From assembly GCA_963768165.1 (NCBI GenBank), contig CAVYHJ010000013.1:18857-82856 (forward strand): DNA of 64,000 nucleotides. Reading direction: 5' to 3'. Of the stretch, positions 49,703-59,500 are shown piece by piece. The DNA comes from CAVYHJ01 sp963768165 [NCBI: uncultured bacterium] (GTDB taxonomy: Bacteria > UBP4 > UBA4092). Position numbers and translations under genes: made by a program. Below the pieces are notes generated by a model. The model did not search any database and was not told where the DNA came from. It saw only the letters and a program-made list of their open reading frames with translations. Position 1 is the first letter of the stretch, and each line of letters opens with the position of its first letter.

Positions 49703-51163
49703 ATGAAGTGGACAGGACATCGAATTTTTTTGAATTGGGGTGAACGACTGGTACTCCTGGGGCTATTGATTTATTTTATTTTTTTTCTGATTCACGTGAG
49801 TATTTGCCTGGTATTTCCCAACGATTTGGATAATGAAGAAGGGTTTATTCTGAATCAAGTCCATCAATTGCGGACGGGACATACGATTTATCCGACACTG
49901 GTCGATTATCCATACACGGTGGGTAACTACCCTCCTATTTTTCAATTGATATGCGTGCCTTTTAACTGGGTTTTCGGAGACACACATTTCATTGGCAGAT
50001 TTATTTCCATTCTTTCGACACTTTTTTTGGGTGGATTAGTTTTTCTTATTGTAAAACAATGTTCAGATGACTGGTTGTCTGCCGCAATCAGTGGATTATT
50101 CCCATTCAGCGTGCATTATGTTTATCTCTGGGCACCCTATGACCGGGTGGATATGCTGGCATTATTTTTAACAGTATTGGGACTCTATCTATTATCGAGT
50201 AATCCACAAAAAATCACCTTACCTATTGTCCTCTTTCTGCTAGCGCTTTTTACCAAACAAACGATGATTGCCGCACCTGCTGCTGCGCTGGTTTATCTCT
50301 GGGAAAAAGATAAAAAAACAGCAGGAACTTTTTTAACGTTTATGGTTATTAGTTTTTTTGCACTATTTTTTGCGATCAATCTATTAACCAAAGGCCAATT
50401 TTATAAACATCTGGTGGTTTATAATGTGAATCCCTTTCATTGGAGAGACGTATGGAATTTTTTCTTCAACTTATTCCGATTTTATTGGGTTTTCCTGGGA
50501 TTTATTTTGCTCGCCCTATTCATTGCGGTAACCGATTCTGGAAAAAGATTATTTTTGTTTTACTTTTTATTTGCCGTATTGGTTTCCCTGAGTTGTGGGA
50601 AGGAAGGATCTGCCGTGAATTATTTAATTGAATTAATTGTCGCGGGAAGTATTTTGATGGGAATGGCTCTTGCGGTATTGAATAGATATATTCTTTACGC
50701 CAGGATTTTTATTCCTATTATCTTATTGATTCAATTGTACTGCATTATACATATTGTTTACATGCCGTCGTATTGGTACGGGACACCGCAATACCGCACC
50801 ACACCATCGCTACGAAATTTTGATTTAGTGGAATCCGTCGAACGGATGGTTCGCGAGACTCCCGGTGATGTTCTGAGCGATGATGCTTCCTTATTGGTTC
50901 GCACAGGGAAACCTGTTCTGTTTCAACCCTTTATTATGAGCACACTGGCCCGACAGGGAGAATGGAATCCATCAAAATTTATCAATGATATTCACCAGAA
51001 ACGATTTTCCTTGTTGGTATTATATTTCCCCTTACGTCCGGAGAATCCCGATATGTACGAACGATATACGCCGGAAATGATTAACGCTTTGATGGAAAAT
51101 TACGAGGTGATGGATTACCGTCATCCCTATTGGATTCACCGTCCTAAAACCGCATCACACTGA
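49703..51163 (+). CDS. GT-C family (ArnT/GT39-like) membrane glycosyltransferase
   Basis: A 486-residue polytopic membrane protein with roughly ten hydrophobic segments. The first extracytoplasmic loop has the acidic pair typical of GT-C enzymes ('FPNDLDNEEGFILNQ') and 'YPYTVGNYPPIFQL'; another short motif is 'WAPYDRVDMLALF'. The C-terminal soluble part is small. GT-C enzymes move sugars from polyprenyl-phosphate donors on the periplasmic face; donor and acceptor are unknown here. A TATAAT at 49641-49646 may be its promoter. Its end and that of the next gene converge on a shared terminator. Confidence 0.85.
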   Translation: MKWTGHRIFLNWGERLVLLGLLIYFIFFLIHVSICLVFPNDLDNEEGFILNQVHQLRTGHTIYPTLVDYPYTVGNYPPIFQLICVPFNWVFGDTHFIGRFISILSTLFLGGLVFLIVKQCSDDWLSAAISGLFPFSVHYVYLWAPYDRVDMLALFLTVLGLYLLSSNPQKITLPIVLFLLALFTKQTMIAAPAAALVYLWEKDKKTAGTFLTFMVISFFALFFAINLLTKGQFYKHLVVYNVNPFHWRDVWNFFFNLFRFYWVFLGFILLALFIAVTDSGKRLFLFYFLFAVLVSLSCGKEGSAVNYLIELIVAGSILMGMALAVLNRYILYARIFIPIILLIQLYCIIHIVYMPSYWYGTPQYRTTPSLRNFDLVESVERMVRETPGDVLSDDASLLVRTGKPVLFQPFIMSTLARQGEWNPSKFINDIHQKRFSLLVLYFPLRPENPDMYERYTPEMINALMENYEVMDYRHPYWIHRPKTASH

Positions 51164-51186
51164 AAAATAAAATAATTTTTTTCAGT
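51159..51186. terminator. Bidirectional terminator between convergent genes
   Basis: ACTGAAAAA ... TTTTTCAGT with an AT loop, overlapping both stop codons' surroundings. The stem is weak but A- and T-rich on the appropriate sides for both directions. Confidence 0.4.
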
Positions 51187-52222
51187 AAAACCGTATCGGA
51201 GAAAGAACCGCTTTGGCTATTTCTTGACCTACAAAATCATATCCATTCCGGTTAAAATGAACCCAATCATCCGCAGGTCGGTTGTAATATTTCGCAAAAC
51301 CGGGTTGGAGAAATTCTTGCGCGAGGTCAACCATCTCCACATTATTTTTTTCTGCTAATTGGCGAATTACGTTATTGTACTTGTCCAAAAGGTGATCCCG
51401 AACATACCAATGCCGTGTTAATAAAATCACCCGGATATGGCGTTTTCTGGAAATATCAATGATCTCCTGCAGATTACTACGAAAGTCATCCAAGGACACC
51501 CGGCTGTACCGGTCGTCCAGATTTTTTATTGCCATTCTTTGTTTCTCGTGGGTATATTCTTGATTTTGAAATTTGCTGATGAGGCTGGCGAGAAAAACAC
51601 AGAAATGGCTTTGCCGGAAAAAAGTGCGTAAATAGTACGCATGCGCCTCCTGTTTTTCAAATTCTTTATCGGGATAATAAATCGCCAAGTCCCGGTCATT
51701 GCTGGCGGTCCAGACAATCACCGTGGAGGGTTTAAAAATATCCACATACTGGCGATACACATTTAATATTTGATAACTACTGTACCCAGGAACTCCACAA
51801 TTAAACACTTTGTAGAGCGGGTTTGGTCGCGTTTTGTTGAGATAATATCCCAGTCGTTCTGTATAGCCCAATCCATAACCGACTTCTCCACTGAACGTGC
51901 AGGAATCCCCCAAACATAATATCCGATTGTAAATAGAGAATCGTGCAGGATTATAATCTTCACCCCGGAACCCCAGGTTATTAATCGGTATATTGGAACC
52001 CGGAATCACATTATTGGGGATAAACCGCCAAAAAAATTTCGGGTCCGATTCGAACAGATCGGTTCTCGCCAAAGGGCCTTTAATCATCAGAGGTCCTTGC
52101 ACGGGATTAAATCCTGGAATAATCCGAAAGATTATTTCCAATAGTAGAAAAAAAACAATGGGACTGAAAACAGCCAAAAAAATATTCGCGTGCCGTTTCA
52201 GAAATTCAACAAACCCTTTCAT
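51182..52222 (-). CDS. SGNH/GDSL-type hydrolase with membrane anchor
   Basis: A 346-residue protein. The N-terminal helix 'IFLAVFSPIVFFLLLEIIF' anchors it. The SGNH domain begins 'NRILCLGDSCTFSGEVGYG' (block I Ser in GDS), then 'VFNCGVPGYSSYQILNVYRQ' (Gly block), 'VIVWTASNDRDLAI' (Asn block) and 'DDWVHFNRNGYDFVGQEIAK' (Asp and His of block V, D-x-x-H). Such proteins de-O-acylate or O-acetylate envelope glycans. It faces the GT-C gene, fitting a surface-glycan modification role. Confidence 0.83.
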   Translation of the reverse strand: MKGFVEFLKRHANIFLAVFSPIVFFLLLEIIFRIIPGFNPVQGPLMIKGPLARTDLFESDPKFFWRFIPNNVIPGSNIPINNLGFRGEDYNPARFSIYNRILCLGDSCTFSGEVGYGLGYTERLGYYLNKTRPNPLYKVFNCGVPGYSSYQILNVYRQYVDIFKPSTVIVWTASNDRDLAIYYPDKEFEKQEAHAYYLRTFFRQSHFCVFLASLISKFQNQEYTHEKQRMAIKNLDDRYSRVSLDDFRSNLQEIIDISRKRHIRVILLTRHWYVRDHLLDKYNNVIRQLAEKNNVEMVDLAQEFLQPGFAKYYNRPADDWVHFNRNGYDFVGQEIAKAVLSPIRFY

Positions 52223-52352
52223 AAAAAACTAATCTCGCAATAAACCCTGTTTCAGCATCTTGGTTATGATATAAAGACATTTCGCAATTTCATTTTCATT
52301 TGTCATTACTATAGATAAGAATGTTATGTAAGGTCAATTCTGAAAGAGGTTA

Positions 52353-54566
52353 TTATTTGTTTCGAAGGGCTTGGAGGTAAAAAAGCAGTTCTTGTTTTTG
52401 AATATCGGAGATGCGAGAAAAGCTGGTATTGTCGTTCCATGAATAGAGTCCGGGGATAGCGCCGTGTTCGATGGCGGATATCAGTTGGGGATACAGTGCC
52501 ATCCGGGTACGGTAATCGCGAGCGTAAATGCTTGGAAGACCCCACCAACCGGTTTTTTCAATGGTGTTATTTCTTTCCGAATCGGCAGAAAAACCGGACA
52601 AGGGAAGGAACCGGGTTCCATTGAATTCAAAGAGCATAAAGGGTGTTACCTTTTGTGCGAGAGCATAATCAGCAATTTTGGCAATGTCCATACTTTGCCC
52701 GATGGAAGAATACGCCAGGAAATCCGGGCGGGTAGAATTTTTGGCAAAAAGATATTCCGGCATTAAGCCTTCTCTGGCGCTCACCCAGTTGAACCCATAC
52801 AACGAATAATAATTTTCATCATAGGTGGAATCGAGTCCATACACGGCAAAAGGTTTCATCCCTGTAAGAACATTTTTATGTTGTTGGCGGATTTCCTGGG
52901 CCATCTGACTCCAGCGTTCCATGCGAACCAAACTACGATAGGAATCCCAGTCACTTAACGCCGGAGACCATTCTTGAAAAATCTGTTCGTTGGAAGGACT
53001 GATTTCAGAAAAATCTTTAAAAGATGTTTTCCAGGAAGAATTAAGTGAAGAAATTTCGGAATATTTTTCTTTCAACCAATTTGGGAATTGGGTTGTTTCT
53101 CCCAAATCTTTCAGCCGGGATGTATCATCCACAACTTCTTCTGCTGAATCTTCAAACAGATTCACTGGGATTTTATCGTCAGTAGTACGATAAAATAAAG
53201 AACCCCATTTTTTAAATAAAGTTTCAAAATTATGAACTTGTGCGGAAGATGGAAAATCGATAGAGAAAGAGGGAATAATTTGGATGCCCAATTTTTTACA
53301 ATATTTTAATTCGGTCAACAGGGGGAGAGTGTCTTTGGAAAAGGAATCGGGAAAGAGTTGAGTCCAGAGAACATCTATTCCAAGATTTTTCATTTCTTTC
53401 AAGTCGGCTTGAATGGTGGAATCGGCATTTAGCGTAAATCGCGCGGCTGAATTGGGATTATATGCAGTGGCTAGAATCGGGAACCCATGGCTGTTTTTAA
53501 ATATTGACTTACGCCACAGTTTGGAGTCTAACCCTGCCAATTCCGCACGGGAATCCACTTGAATATTCCAGCTGGCACAGGACAATCCTCTTGGTGTAAT
53601 CAGTTTTAAGACGACAAATTTCGATTCCCCTGACATGGGCAGAAAAAGTTGTCCGGCTATTTTGGTATTATCGAGGGCGTGAACTTGAAATGCTTGCAAG
53701 AATTCTTCCCAATGATAAAAAAGATGCGGAAAGATTGGCGGAGATAAAATATTCTGCGGGTAGGGAATTAGCGTGCCCGCCACAGGGTTGGATTCATTAG
53801 AAACTTGCACCGGCAAATCCAATCGCGCTACCACAGGTCCGGGATCCCAACTATTAATAATGGTTTCATTATGCAGGTTGGCAATGAATTGGAGGGTGTG
53901 ATTTCCAGCGGGGAGCGGATCAAGGAGACAAGATAATGTAGCCATTTCGCCGGGATATAAGTCCTGGCTAAGGAGTTGAATATAGTTATTCCCCCAATTT
54001 TTTACAGTCCCGGATTCATCGGCAATGCGCATACGGAAAGTAACCATACCAAATCCCTGAGATTTAAGAATGGTGTCACCAATATTCCGAATCTGGAAAA
54101 TATGGTGATAGTATTTTTGCGATGAAAAATTACGACGGTGTACGGGAACCTGTTCGAGTAGTGGATAACCTAGTCCTTTGGTGGCGATGCTCCCTAGATA
54201 ATGAATGTCCAATTTCAAATGATATGGCAGGGCGGAATTGGAGGCGGATTTGGAAAGAGTTTCGTTGGAATCTTCGAATGCATTGGCTTCAACGGCCGCC
54301 ATTCTATCTGTTCCCTGAATCCAATAATCAATCGTCAAAATACTGTAGGCGGGACATTTGGGGGGGACATGAAATTCGGCTTGGGAATATCCGGCAGTAA
54401 GTTGATTGCTGAAAAAGCGTTCCGGCGGTGGGAGAGCGATTTGGGGCGTGGCAGGTTTTTGTTTGACGCACCCGGTGAAAAATACTAGAGATAAGACCAC
54501 TAGACCAAATTGAGAAAATAATGTGTTAGAGGTAGGAGTTTTGAATTTATATTTTTCGTCCGCCAT
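52353..54566 (-). CDS. Lipoprotein with GH42-like catalytic barrel
   Basis: A protein of about 737 residues. A lipoprotein signal with lipobox 'LVFFTGC' comes after a hydrophobic stretch. An N-terminal beta-sandwich region (about 30-340) is followed by a barrel: 'MKNLGIDVLWTQLFPDSF', 'LKYCKKLGIQIIPSFSIDF', 'FPNWLKEKYSEISSLNSSW', and 'VTPFMLFEFNGTR', ending 'AIPGLYSWNDNT'. The W-L-K-x-x-Y..L-N..W string is characteristic of GH42-type beta-galactosidases and their relatives. The likely role is glycan hydrolysis or binding at the outer membrane; catalytic residues cannot be fixed by eye. The ATG at 54566 is 1 bp after the dtd stop; an upstream ATG would lengthen the signal. Confidence 0.7.
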   Translation of the reverse strand: MADEKYKFKTPTSNTLFSQFGLVVLSLVFFTGCVKQKPATPQIALPPPERFFSNQLTAGYSQAEFHVPPKCPAYSILTIDYWIQGTDRMAAVEANAFEDSNETLSKSASNSALPYHLKLDIHYLGSIATKGLGYPLLEQVPVHRRNFSSQKYYHHIFQIRNIGDTILKSQGFGMVTFRMRIADESGTVKNWGNNYIQLLSQDLYPGEMATLSCLLDPLPAGNHTLQFIANLHNETIINSWDPGPVVARLDLPVQVSNESNPVAGTLIPYPQNILSPPIFPHLFYHWEEFLQAFQVHALDNTKIAGQLFLPMSGESKFVVLKLITPRGLSCASWNIQVDSRAELAGLDSKLWRKSIFKNSHGFPILATAYNPNSAARFTLNADSTIQADLKEMKNLGIDVLWTQLFPDSFSKDTLPLLTELKYCKKLGIQIIPSFSIDFPSSAQVHNFETLFKKWGSLFYRTTDDKIPVNLFEDSAEEVVDDTSRLKDLGETTQFPNWLKEKYSEISSLNSSWKTSFKDFSEISPSNEQIFQEWSPALSDWDSYRSLVRMERWSQMAQEIRQQHKNVLTGMKPFAVYGLDSTYDENYYSLYGFNWVSAREGLMPEYLFAKNSTRPDFLAYSSIGQSMDIAKIADYALAQKVTPFMLFEFNGTRFLPLSGFSADSERNNTIEKTGWWGLPSIYARDYRTRMALYPQLISAIEHGAIPGLYSWNDNTSFSRISDIQKQELLFYLQALRNK

Positions 54567-54567
54567 A

Positions 54568-55014
54568 TTATCTTTTTTGAGAATCGAGTACAAAGGTGAC
54601 CGGGCCGTTATTGATTAATTCAACGTCCATCATAGCCCCGAACAGGCCTTCTTTCACAGGCACACCCTGTTTTTCAATGTGCGCTTTTAATTCCGCCAGT
54701 AAAGCAACCGCTTTCTCGGGAGGGGCGGCATCGGTAAATCCCGGACGGCGGCCTTGATACACATTTCCCAATAAAGTAAATTGCGAGACCAGTAAAAATT
54801 CACCGTGAATATCCAGTAGGGATTTATTCATTTTTCCATTTTCATCGGCAAATATTCGCAAAATCGGGATGCGGTTGGCGAGATAAAGCGCGTCTTCCAT
54901 CGTATCCTGTTGGTGCACGCCGACCAGTGCTAAAAGACCCTGACCGATTTGCGAAATCATTATTCCATTAACCCGGACCTCGGCTTTTTTAACCCGTTGA
55001 AGCACAGTGATCAT
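54568..55014 (-). CDS. dtd: D-aminoacyl-tRNA deacylase
   Basis: A 148-residue protein matching Dtd along its length: N-terminal 'MITVLQRVKKAEVRVNG', 'GLLALVGV', 'NRIPILRIFADENGKMNKSL', the catalytic 'LLVSQFTLLGN' and C-terminal 'INNGPVTF' (the Gly-Pro motif that rejects L-amino acids). It removes D-amino acids, and glycine mischarged on tRNA-Ala, from tRNA in the cytoplasm. Length is normal. It is flanked by DUF1844 and the lipoprotein gene in one minus-strand run. Confidence 0.96.
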   Translation of the reverse strand: MITVLQRVKKAEVRVNGIMISQIGQGLLALVGVHQQDTMEDALYLANRIPILRIFADENGKMNKSLLDIHGEFLLVSQFTLLGNVYQGRRPGFTDAAPPEKAVALLAELKAHIEKQGVPVKEGLFGAMMDVELINNGPVTFVLDSQKR

Positions 55015-55025
55015 AAAAAGAAAAT

Positions 55026-55328
55026 CTATTTTTTATCCTGCTCTTTGGAGGCTGTGACAAAATGCATCCGCAAATCGAATAACAGATCATCCAGCATTTG
55101 ATTTTCTTTTTCCGACAGGTTCCCTTTGGTTTTTTCCTGGAGAATCGCCAGCAAATCAATACTGAATTGGGCGACCGGTAAATCTACCTCATTTTTTCCG
55201 TTGAGGGGATTGGGTACCGCTCCCAATTGTTGCATGGCCTGGGCTCCCAAGAGAAATACCAGTTGGGCAAAATTCGCTTCCGGTAATTTCATTTTTTCCT
55301 TTTTGGGTTCATTATTTTCATTTGGCAT
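55026..55328 (-). CDS. DUF1844 protein
   Basis: A 100-residue protein with an acidic/basic N-terminal tail and the DUF1844 core: 'NFAQLVFLLGAQAMQQLGAV', 'DLPVAQFSIDLLAILQEKT' and 'LSEKENQMLDDLLFDLRMHF'. The function is unknown. The ATG at 55328 has an AGGGAG site; a longer frame from 55379 has none. It begins the operon with dtd (11 bp apart). Confidence 0.85.
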   Translation of the reverse strand: MPNENNEPKKEKMKLPEANFAQLVFLLGAQAMQQLGAVPNPLNGKNEVDLPVAQFSIDLLAILQEKTKGNLSEKENQMLDDLLFDLRMHFVTASKEQDKK

Positions 55329-55497
55329 ATTTATTGTTCTCCCTAAAAGTATGATAGGTGTCTCGTTTCGATTTGTCAATTATGTTTTTGAAATAAAGAA
55401 AACCAAGTGCCTGTCATTTCCATGATGAAGTGAACAGTGGTTTTGAAAAATGGGACGTTGATTCCCCTTACAAACTATCTTAAAGGAGGAAAGGTTT

Positions 55498-55766
55498 ATG
55501 CAAGTCAAATTAATAGACATTCAGATACCGGTGGCAGGTTTTTATGAAGTGCTCCGGTTAGTGGAAGCCGCATGATGAACTTTGCCGAAATCCCGGAAGA
55601 TCAAGTGTTGGGGGATGATGACCATGTCGCAGAGAATTCGAAATGGTTGCAGAAGTTCGATAGCCATATTCAGGAAATTATGTTGCAGAAAAGCGGGATG
55701 TCGAATATATCGAAATCTACTGCGGGGTCTCCTCCCCCTGTCTTTTTTATCGTTTTAGTCAGGTGA
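55498..55766 (+). pseudogene. Possible small or decayed gene
   Basis: An ideal ribosome site (AAAGGAGG) precedes an ATG at 55498, but the frame ends after 25 codons ('QVKLIDIQIPVAGFYEVLRL'...). A second ATG overlaps the stop (ATGATGA, 55572) and runs 64 codons to 55766. A third frame between about 55640 and 55770 also reads like protein ('NYVAEKRDVEYIEIYCGVSS'). The mix suggests either two coupled tiny genes or, more likely, a frameshifted remnant. No family is recognised. Confidence 0.35.
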
Positions 55767-55965
55767 AATCTGTTTAGATACGCAACTGTATTTTCCATGA
55801 ATGGGTATAATTCTGTTTTTTATAAGTATTTACTAACTAATTAGACCGACCTACTATCAGAATTTCCAATAAATACGATGTTTATTTATTATTTTCGCTA
55901 TTATAGTCCACTTTGATAATTGTCTGCAAGGAAGACAGTGTTATCTTCAATTAAATCAATCTTCT

Positions 55966-56210
55966 AAATAAGTGTCGCCGCTGTCGACACTTATTTCCAT
56001 CTATTTTCTCTTAAATCCTTATCCGTCTTTGGAGTGGAATTGAAAATAACAATTCCACTCACAACCCGGTTTGGGAAAAGATTTAAGGGTAATTTTAATT
56101 AAACTTGTCCCCGAAAGTTTTTATTGAAGATGAATTTTCTAAACAATTCATCCCTCAACAATTAATAATTCTAAATTGTTGATTTTACTAGAGATAAAAG
56201 TCGTGACATT
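55966..56210 (+). other. Structured multi-hairpin element, copy B
   Basis: Hairpins in order: AAATAAGTGTCG-N7-CGACACTTATTT (55966-55996), GAGTGGAATTG-N7-CAATTCCACTC (56032-56060), GATGAATT-N8-AATTCATC (56129-56152), CAACAATT-N10-AATTGTTG (56156-56181). It ends with GATTTTACTAGAGATAAAAG (56181-56200). The first two and the final motif align with the region after the sedolisin gene; CCCCGAAAGTTTTTATT and the final motif align with 12885-12931. Confidence 0.5.
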
Positions 56211-56258
56211 CGTCAAATGTATTGTAATATATAAAACACTTAAATACATACAAAAAAG

Positions 56259-56276
56259 TGTAACTTATGGGTTACA
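56259..56276. promoter_or_regulatory. TGTAAC-N6-GTTACA inverted repeat
   Basis: Perfect 6-bp arms and a 6-bp spacer, about 230 bp before the giant gene. It is the counterpart of 39581-39597 upstream of the sedolisin-PKD gene. Confidence 0.35.
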
Positions 56277-56506
56277 ATAATATATTTTAAAATCTTATAT
56301 ATTTACTAACTTAAAATTTATCAAATATCTATAACAATTTTTAAAAAGGCATAAGTCTTGCTAATGTATTAACAAACTATTTATAATTGGATATTGTGTG
56401 CTAATTACCTGTAACTTACATATACTAATGTGCTACAATTCAAAGGATTTCTTAATCCTCATCCGAAACTATTTTATCCGTGAAGGGAACTAATTGGTTT
56501 ATATTT

Positions 56507-59500
56507 ATGTGTAAAAATAATAACAACTATTATTTTAGGGAATTTTTATCCCGTTTTCTTTTGAAAACGTGTGTATTATTATTACTTATCTTTTCAATTC
56601 AAAGTGGGAGATTATATGCTTGGTCTACGCTTAATGGAATTGCTGTTTGCACGTCTGCTGGAGATCAAAAATATCCTGAACTCGTTAGCGATGGGGTAGC
56701 AGGAGCCATTCTGACATGGCAAGACAGCCGCTATGGAGCAGAGACAAATATTTTTGCTCAACGGGTCAATTATGACGGTTCTACCATCTGGACTCCCAAT
56801 GGAGTTGCCATTTCTACGACTGCCAAAAGTCAGATCGAACCCGCTCTTGCAAGTGATGGAGCAGGAGGAGCCATCATTATTTGGACAGATAATCGAAATG
56901 CTGGGAATTATAATATTTATGGACAAAGAGTCAATTCTGTTGGTACTACACTTTGGATTCTAGGTGGAGTCGTTATTTCTACTGTCGCGGGCAACCAATA
57001 TTACCCACAAATTGTTAGTGATGGTTCCGGTGGAGCAATTATTACGTGGTATGACGGGCGTAATGGGGCAACCAATTATGATATTTATGCACAACGGGTA
57101 AATTCCAATGGTTCGACTCTCTGGACGACCAATGGAGTCGCCATTTGTACCGCAGCAAACAGTCAAATAGATGCTGTTGTTGTGAGTGATGGAGCTGGAG
57201 GAGCGATTATTTCCTGGCAGGATGACCGGGCAGGGAATAACGATATTTATGCTCAGCGGGTGAATTCCAATGGTTCGACTCTTTGGACGATAAATGGGGT
57301 TGCCATTTGTACCGCGGCAAATGACCAATTATTTCCAATAAATAATTCTGAATTGACTGAAACCATTGCGAGTGATACTGCTGGGGGTGCTATTATTACC
57401 TGGCAAGATGCGCGTAATGGAGCGACTAATAATGGTATTTATGCGCAACGGGTGAATTCCAATGGTTCGACTCTTTGGACCACAAATGGTGTCGCCATAA
57501 GTACAGCTGCTAATAATCAAGTAAACCCTGTAATTACTGCAGATGGATTTGGAGGAGCAGATATTTTATGGGGCGACGGTAATAATAATCTTTGGATACA
57601 ACGTTTAAATTCTGCGGGGTCCACACTATGGACAACCAATGGTGTTCTTACTAAAGCTACAACGAGTGGTTATGGGTCTTATGATATTGCTCCGAATGGT
57701 TCAGGTGGTGCCTATGTTGCTTGGAATGATATTCGAAATGCTACAGAAAATTATAATATTTACGCACAGCAGATTAGTTCACAAGGTGCAGTTCTTTGGG
57801 CTATTAATGGTGTAGCTGCTGTTGATACGACGGCAGATCAGGGCAGCCCTGCATTGATAAGTGATGGAGCAGGGAATATACTTATTACCTGGCATGATGA
57901 GCGTAACGGAACTAATTTTGATATTTATGCACAATCGATATATTCTACTGGTGGAATAACGGTTGCCGCACCGACAGCAGGTTTTTATGCTACTCCGACC
58001 AGTGGTTATGGTGCATTAATAGTTAATTTTGTTGATACATCTGCTAATTTACCTGTAACTTGGTCTTGGAATTTCGGAGATGGTTCTACAAGTAATCTTC
58101 AGAATCCCGTACATACTTATCAAACTGTAAACAGCCCAACCTCTTACACGGTACAATTGATTGTTACTAATTCTGCAGGGACAAGTACTTCAACCCGTGT
58201 GAATTATATTTTTGTGACGGAAGCGGCGTCGGTAGTCTCGTTTAGTGCGACACCGAATAGCGGGAATGGGCCCTTGAATGTAACCTTTATTGACAAATCG
58301 AGTTATCCGAGCAGCAGTGTTACGACCTTTAAATGGATTTTCGGGGATGGATTCAGTGCCGGATTTGGGACTTCGACCACCACGACGCATCAGTATGTAG
58401 CGGTGAGCGCGCCGACGACCTATACGGTGTGGGAGATTGTGAGTACGTCTTTTGGAGTAAGCTCCTCAAGTCAGACGGTGAGTGTAACTGAACCTACCGC
58501 GACAGTCTCATTCAGCGCCACACCGAATAGCGGGAATGGGCCCTTGAATGTGACCTTTATTGACAAATCGAGTTATCCGAGCAGCAGTGTTACGACCTTT
58601 AAATGGATTTTCGGGGATGGATTCAGTGCCGGATTTGGGACTTCGACCACCACGACGCATCAGTATGTAGCGGTGAGCGCGCCGACGACCTATACGGTGT
58701 GGGAGATTGTGAGTACATCTTTTGGAGTAAGCTCCTCCAGTCAGCCGGTGAGTGTAACGGAACCTACCGCGACAGTATCCTTCAGCGCCAATCCGAGTAG
58801 CGGGAACGGACCCTTGAATGTAACCTTTATCGACAAATCGACTTATCCGAGCAGCAGTGTAACGACCTTTGAATGGATCTTTGGAGATGGGGGGAGTGCC
58901 GGATTTGGGACTTCGACCACCACGACGCATCAGTATGTAGCGGTGAGCGCGCCGACGACCTATACGGTGTGGGAGATTGTGAGTACGTCTTTTGGAGTAA
59001 GCTCCTCCAGTCAGACGGTGAGTGTAACTGAACCTACCGCGACAGTATCCTTCAGCGCCACACCGAATAGCGGGAATGGGCCCTTGAATGTGACCTTTAT
59101 TGACAAATCGAGTTATCCGAGCAGCAGTGTTACGACCTTTAAATGGATTTTCGGGGATGGATTCAGTGCCGGATTTGGGACTTCGACCACCACGACGCAT
59201 CAGTATGTAGCGGTGAGCGCGCCGACGACCTATACGGTGTGGGAGATTGTGAGTACATCTTTTGGAGTAAGCTCCTCCAGTCAGCCGGTGAGTGTAACTG
59301 AACCTACCGCGACAGTATCCTTCAGCGCCAATCCGAGTAGCGGGAACGGACCCTTGAATGTAACCTTTATCGACAAATCGACTTATCCGAGCAGCAGTGT
59401 AACGACCTTTGAATGGATCTTTGGAGATGGGGGGAGTGCCGGATTTGGGACTTCGACCACCACGACGCATCAGTATGTAGCGGTGAGCGCGCCGACGACC

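Larger units (their letters stand above)
55767..56506. other. Long AT-rich leader region of the giant PKD gene
   Basis: 740 bp without a credible gene. It contains the structured element copy B (55966-56210), the TGTAAC inverted repeat, further TGTAAC half-sites near 56410, and a possible promoter GTGACA (56203-56208) - 16 bp - TAATAT (56225-56230). If that promoter is used the leader would be about 270 nt long. Confidence 0.45.

Noticed and set aside
58508-59470. Long minus-strand open frames across the PKD array (up to 320 codons, also at 60128-60550, 62018-62710 and 62828-63520)
   Set aside because: They are antisense shadows of the 270-bp repeat, which happens to lack stops in that frame; the translation is Arg/Gly-rich with no start signals, and breaks wherever one repeat variant carries a stop.
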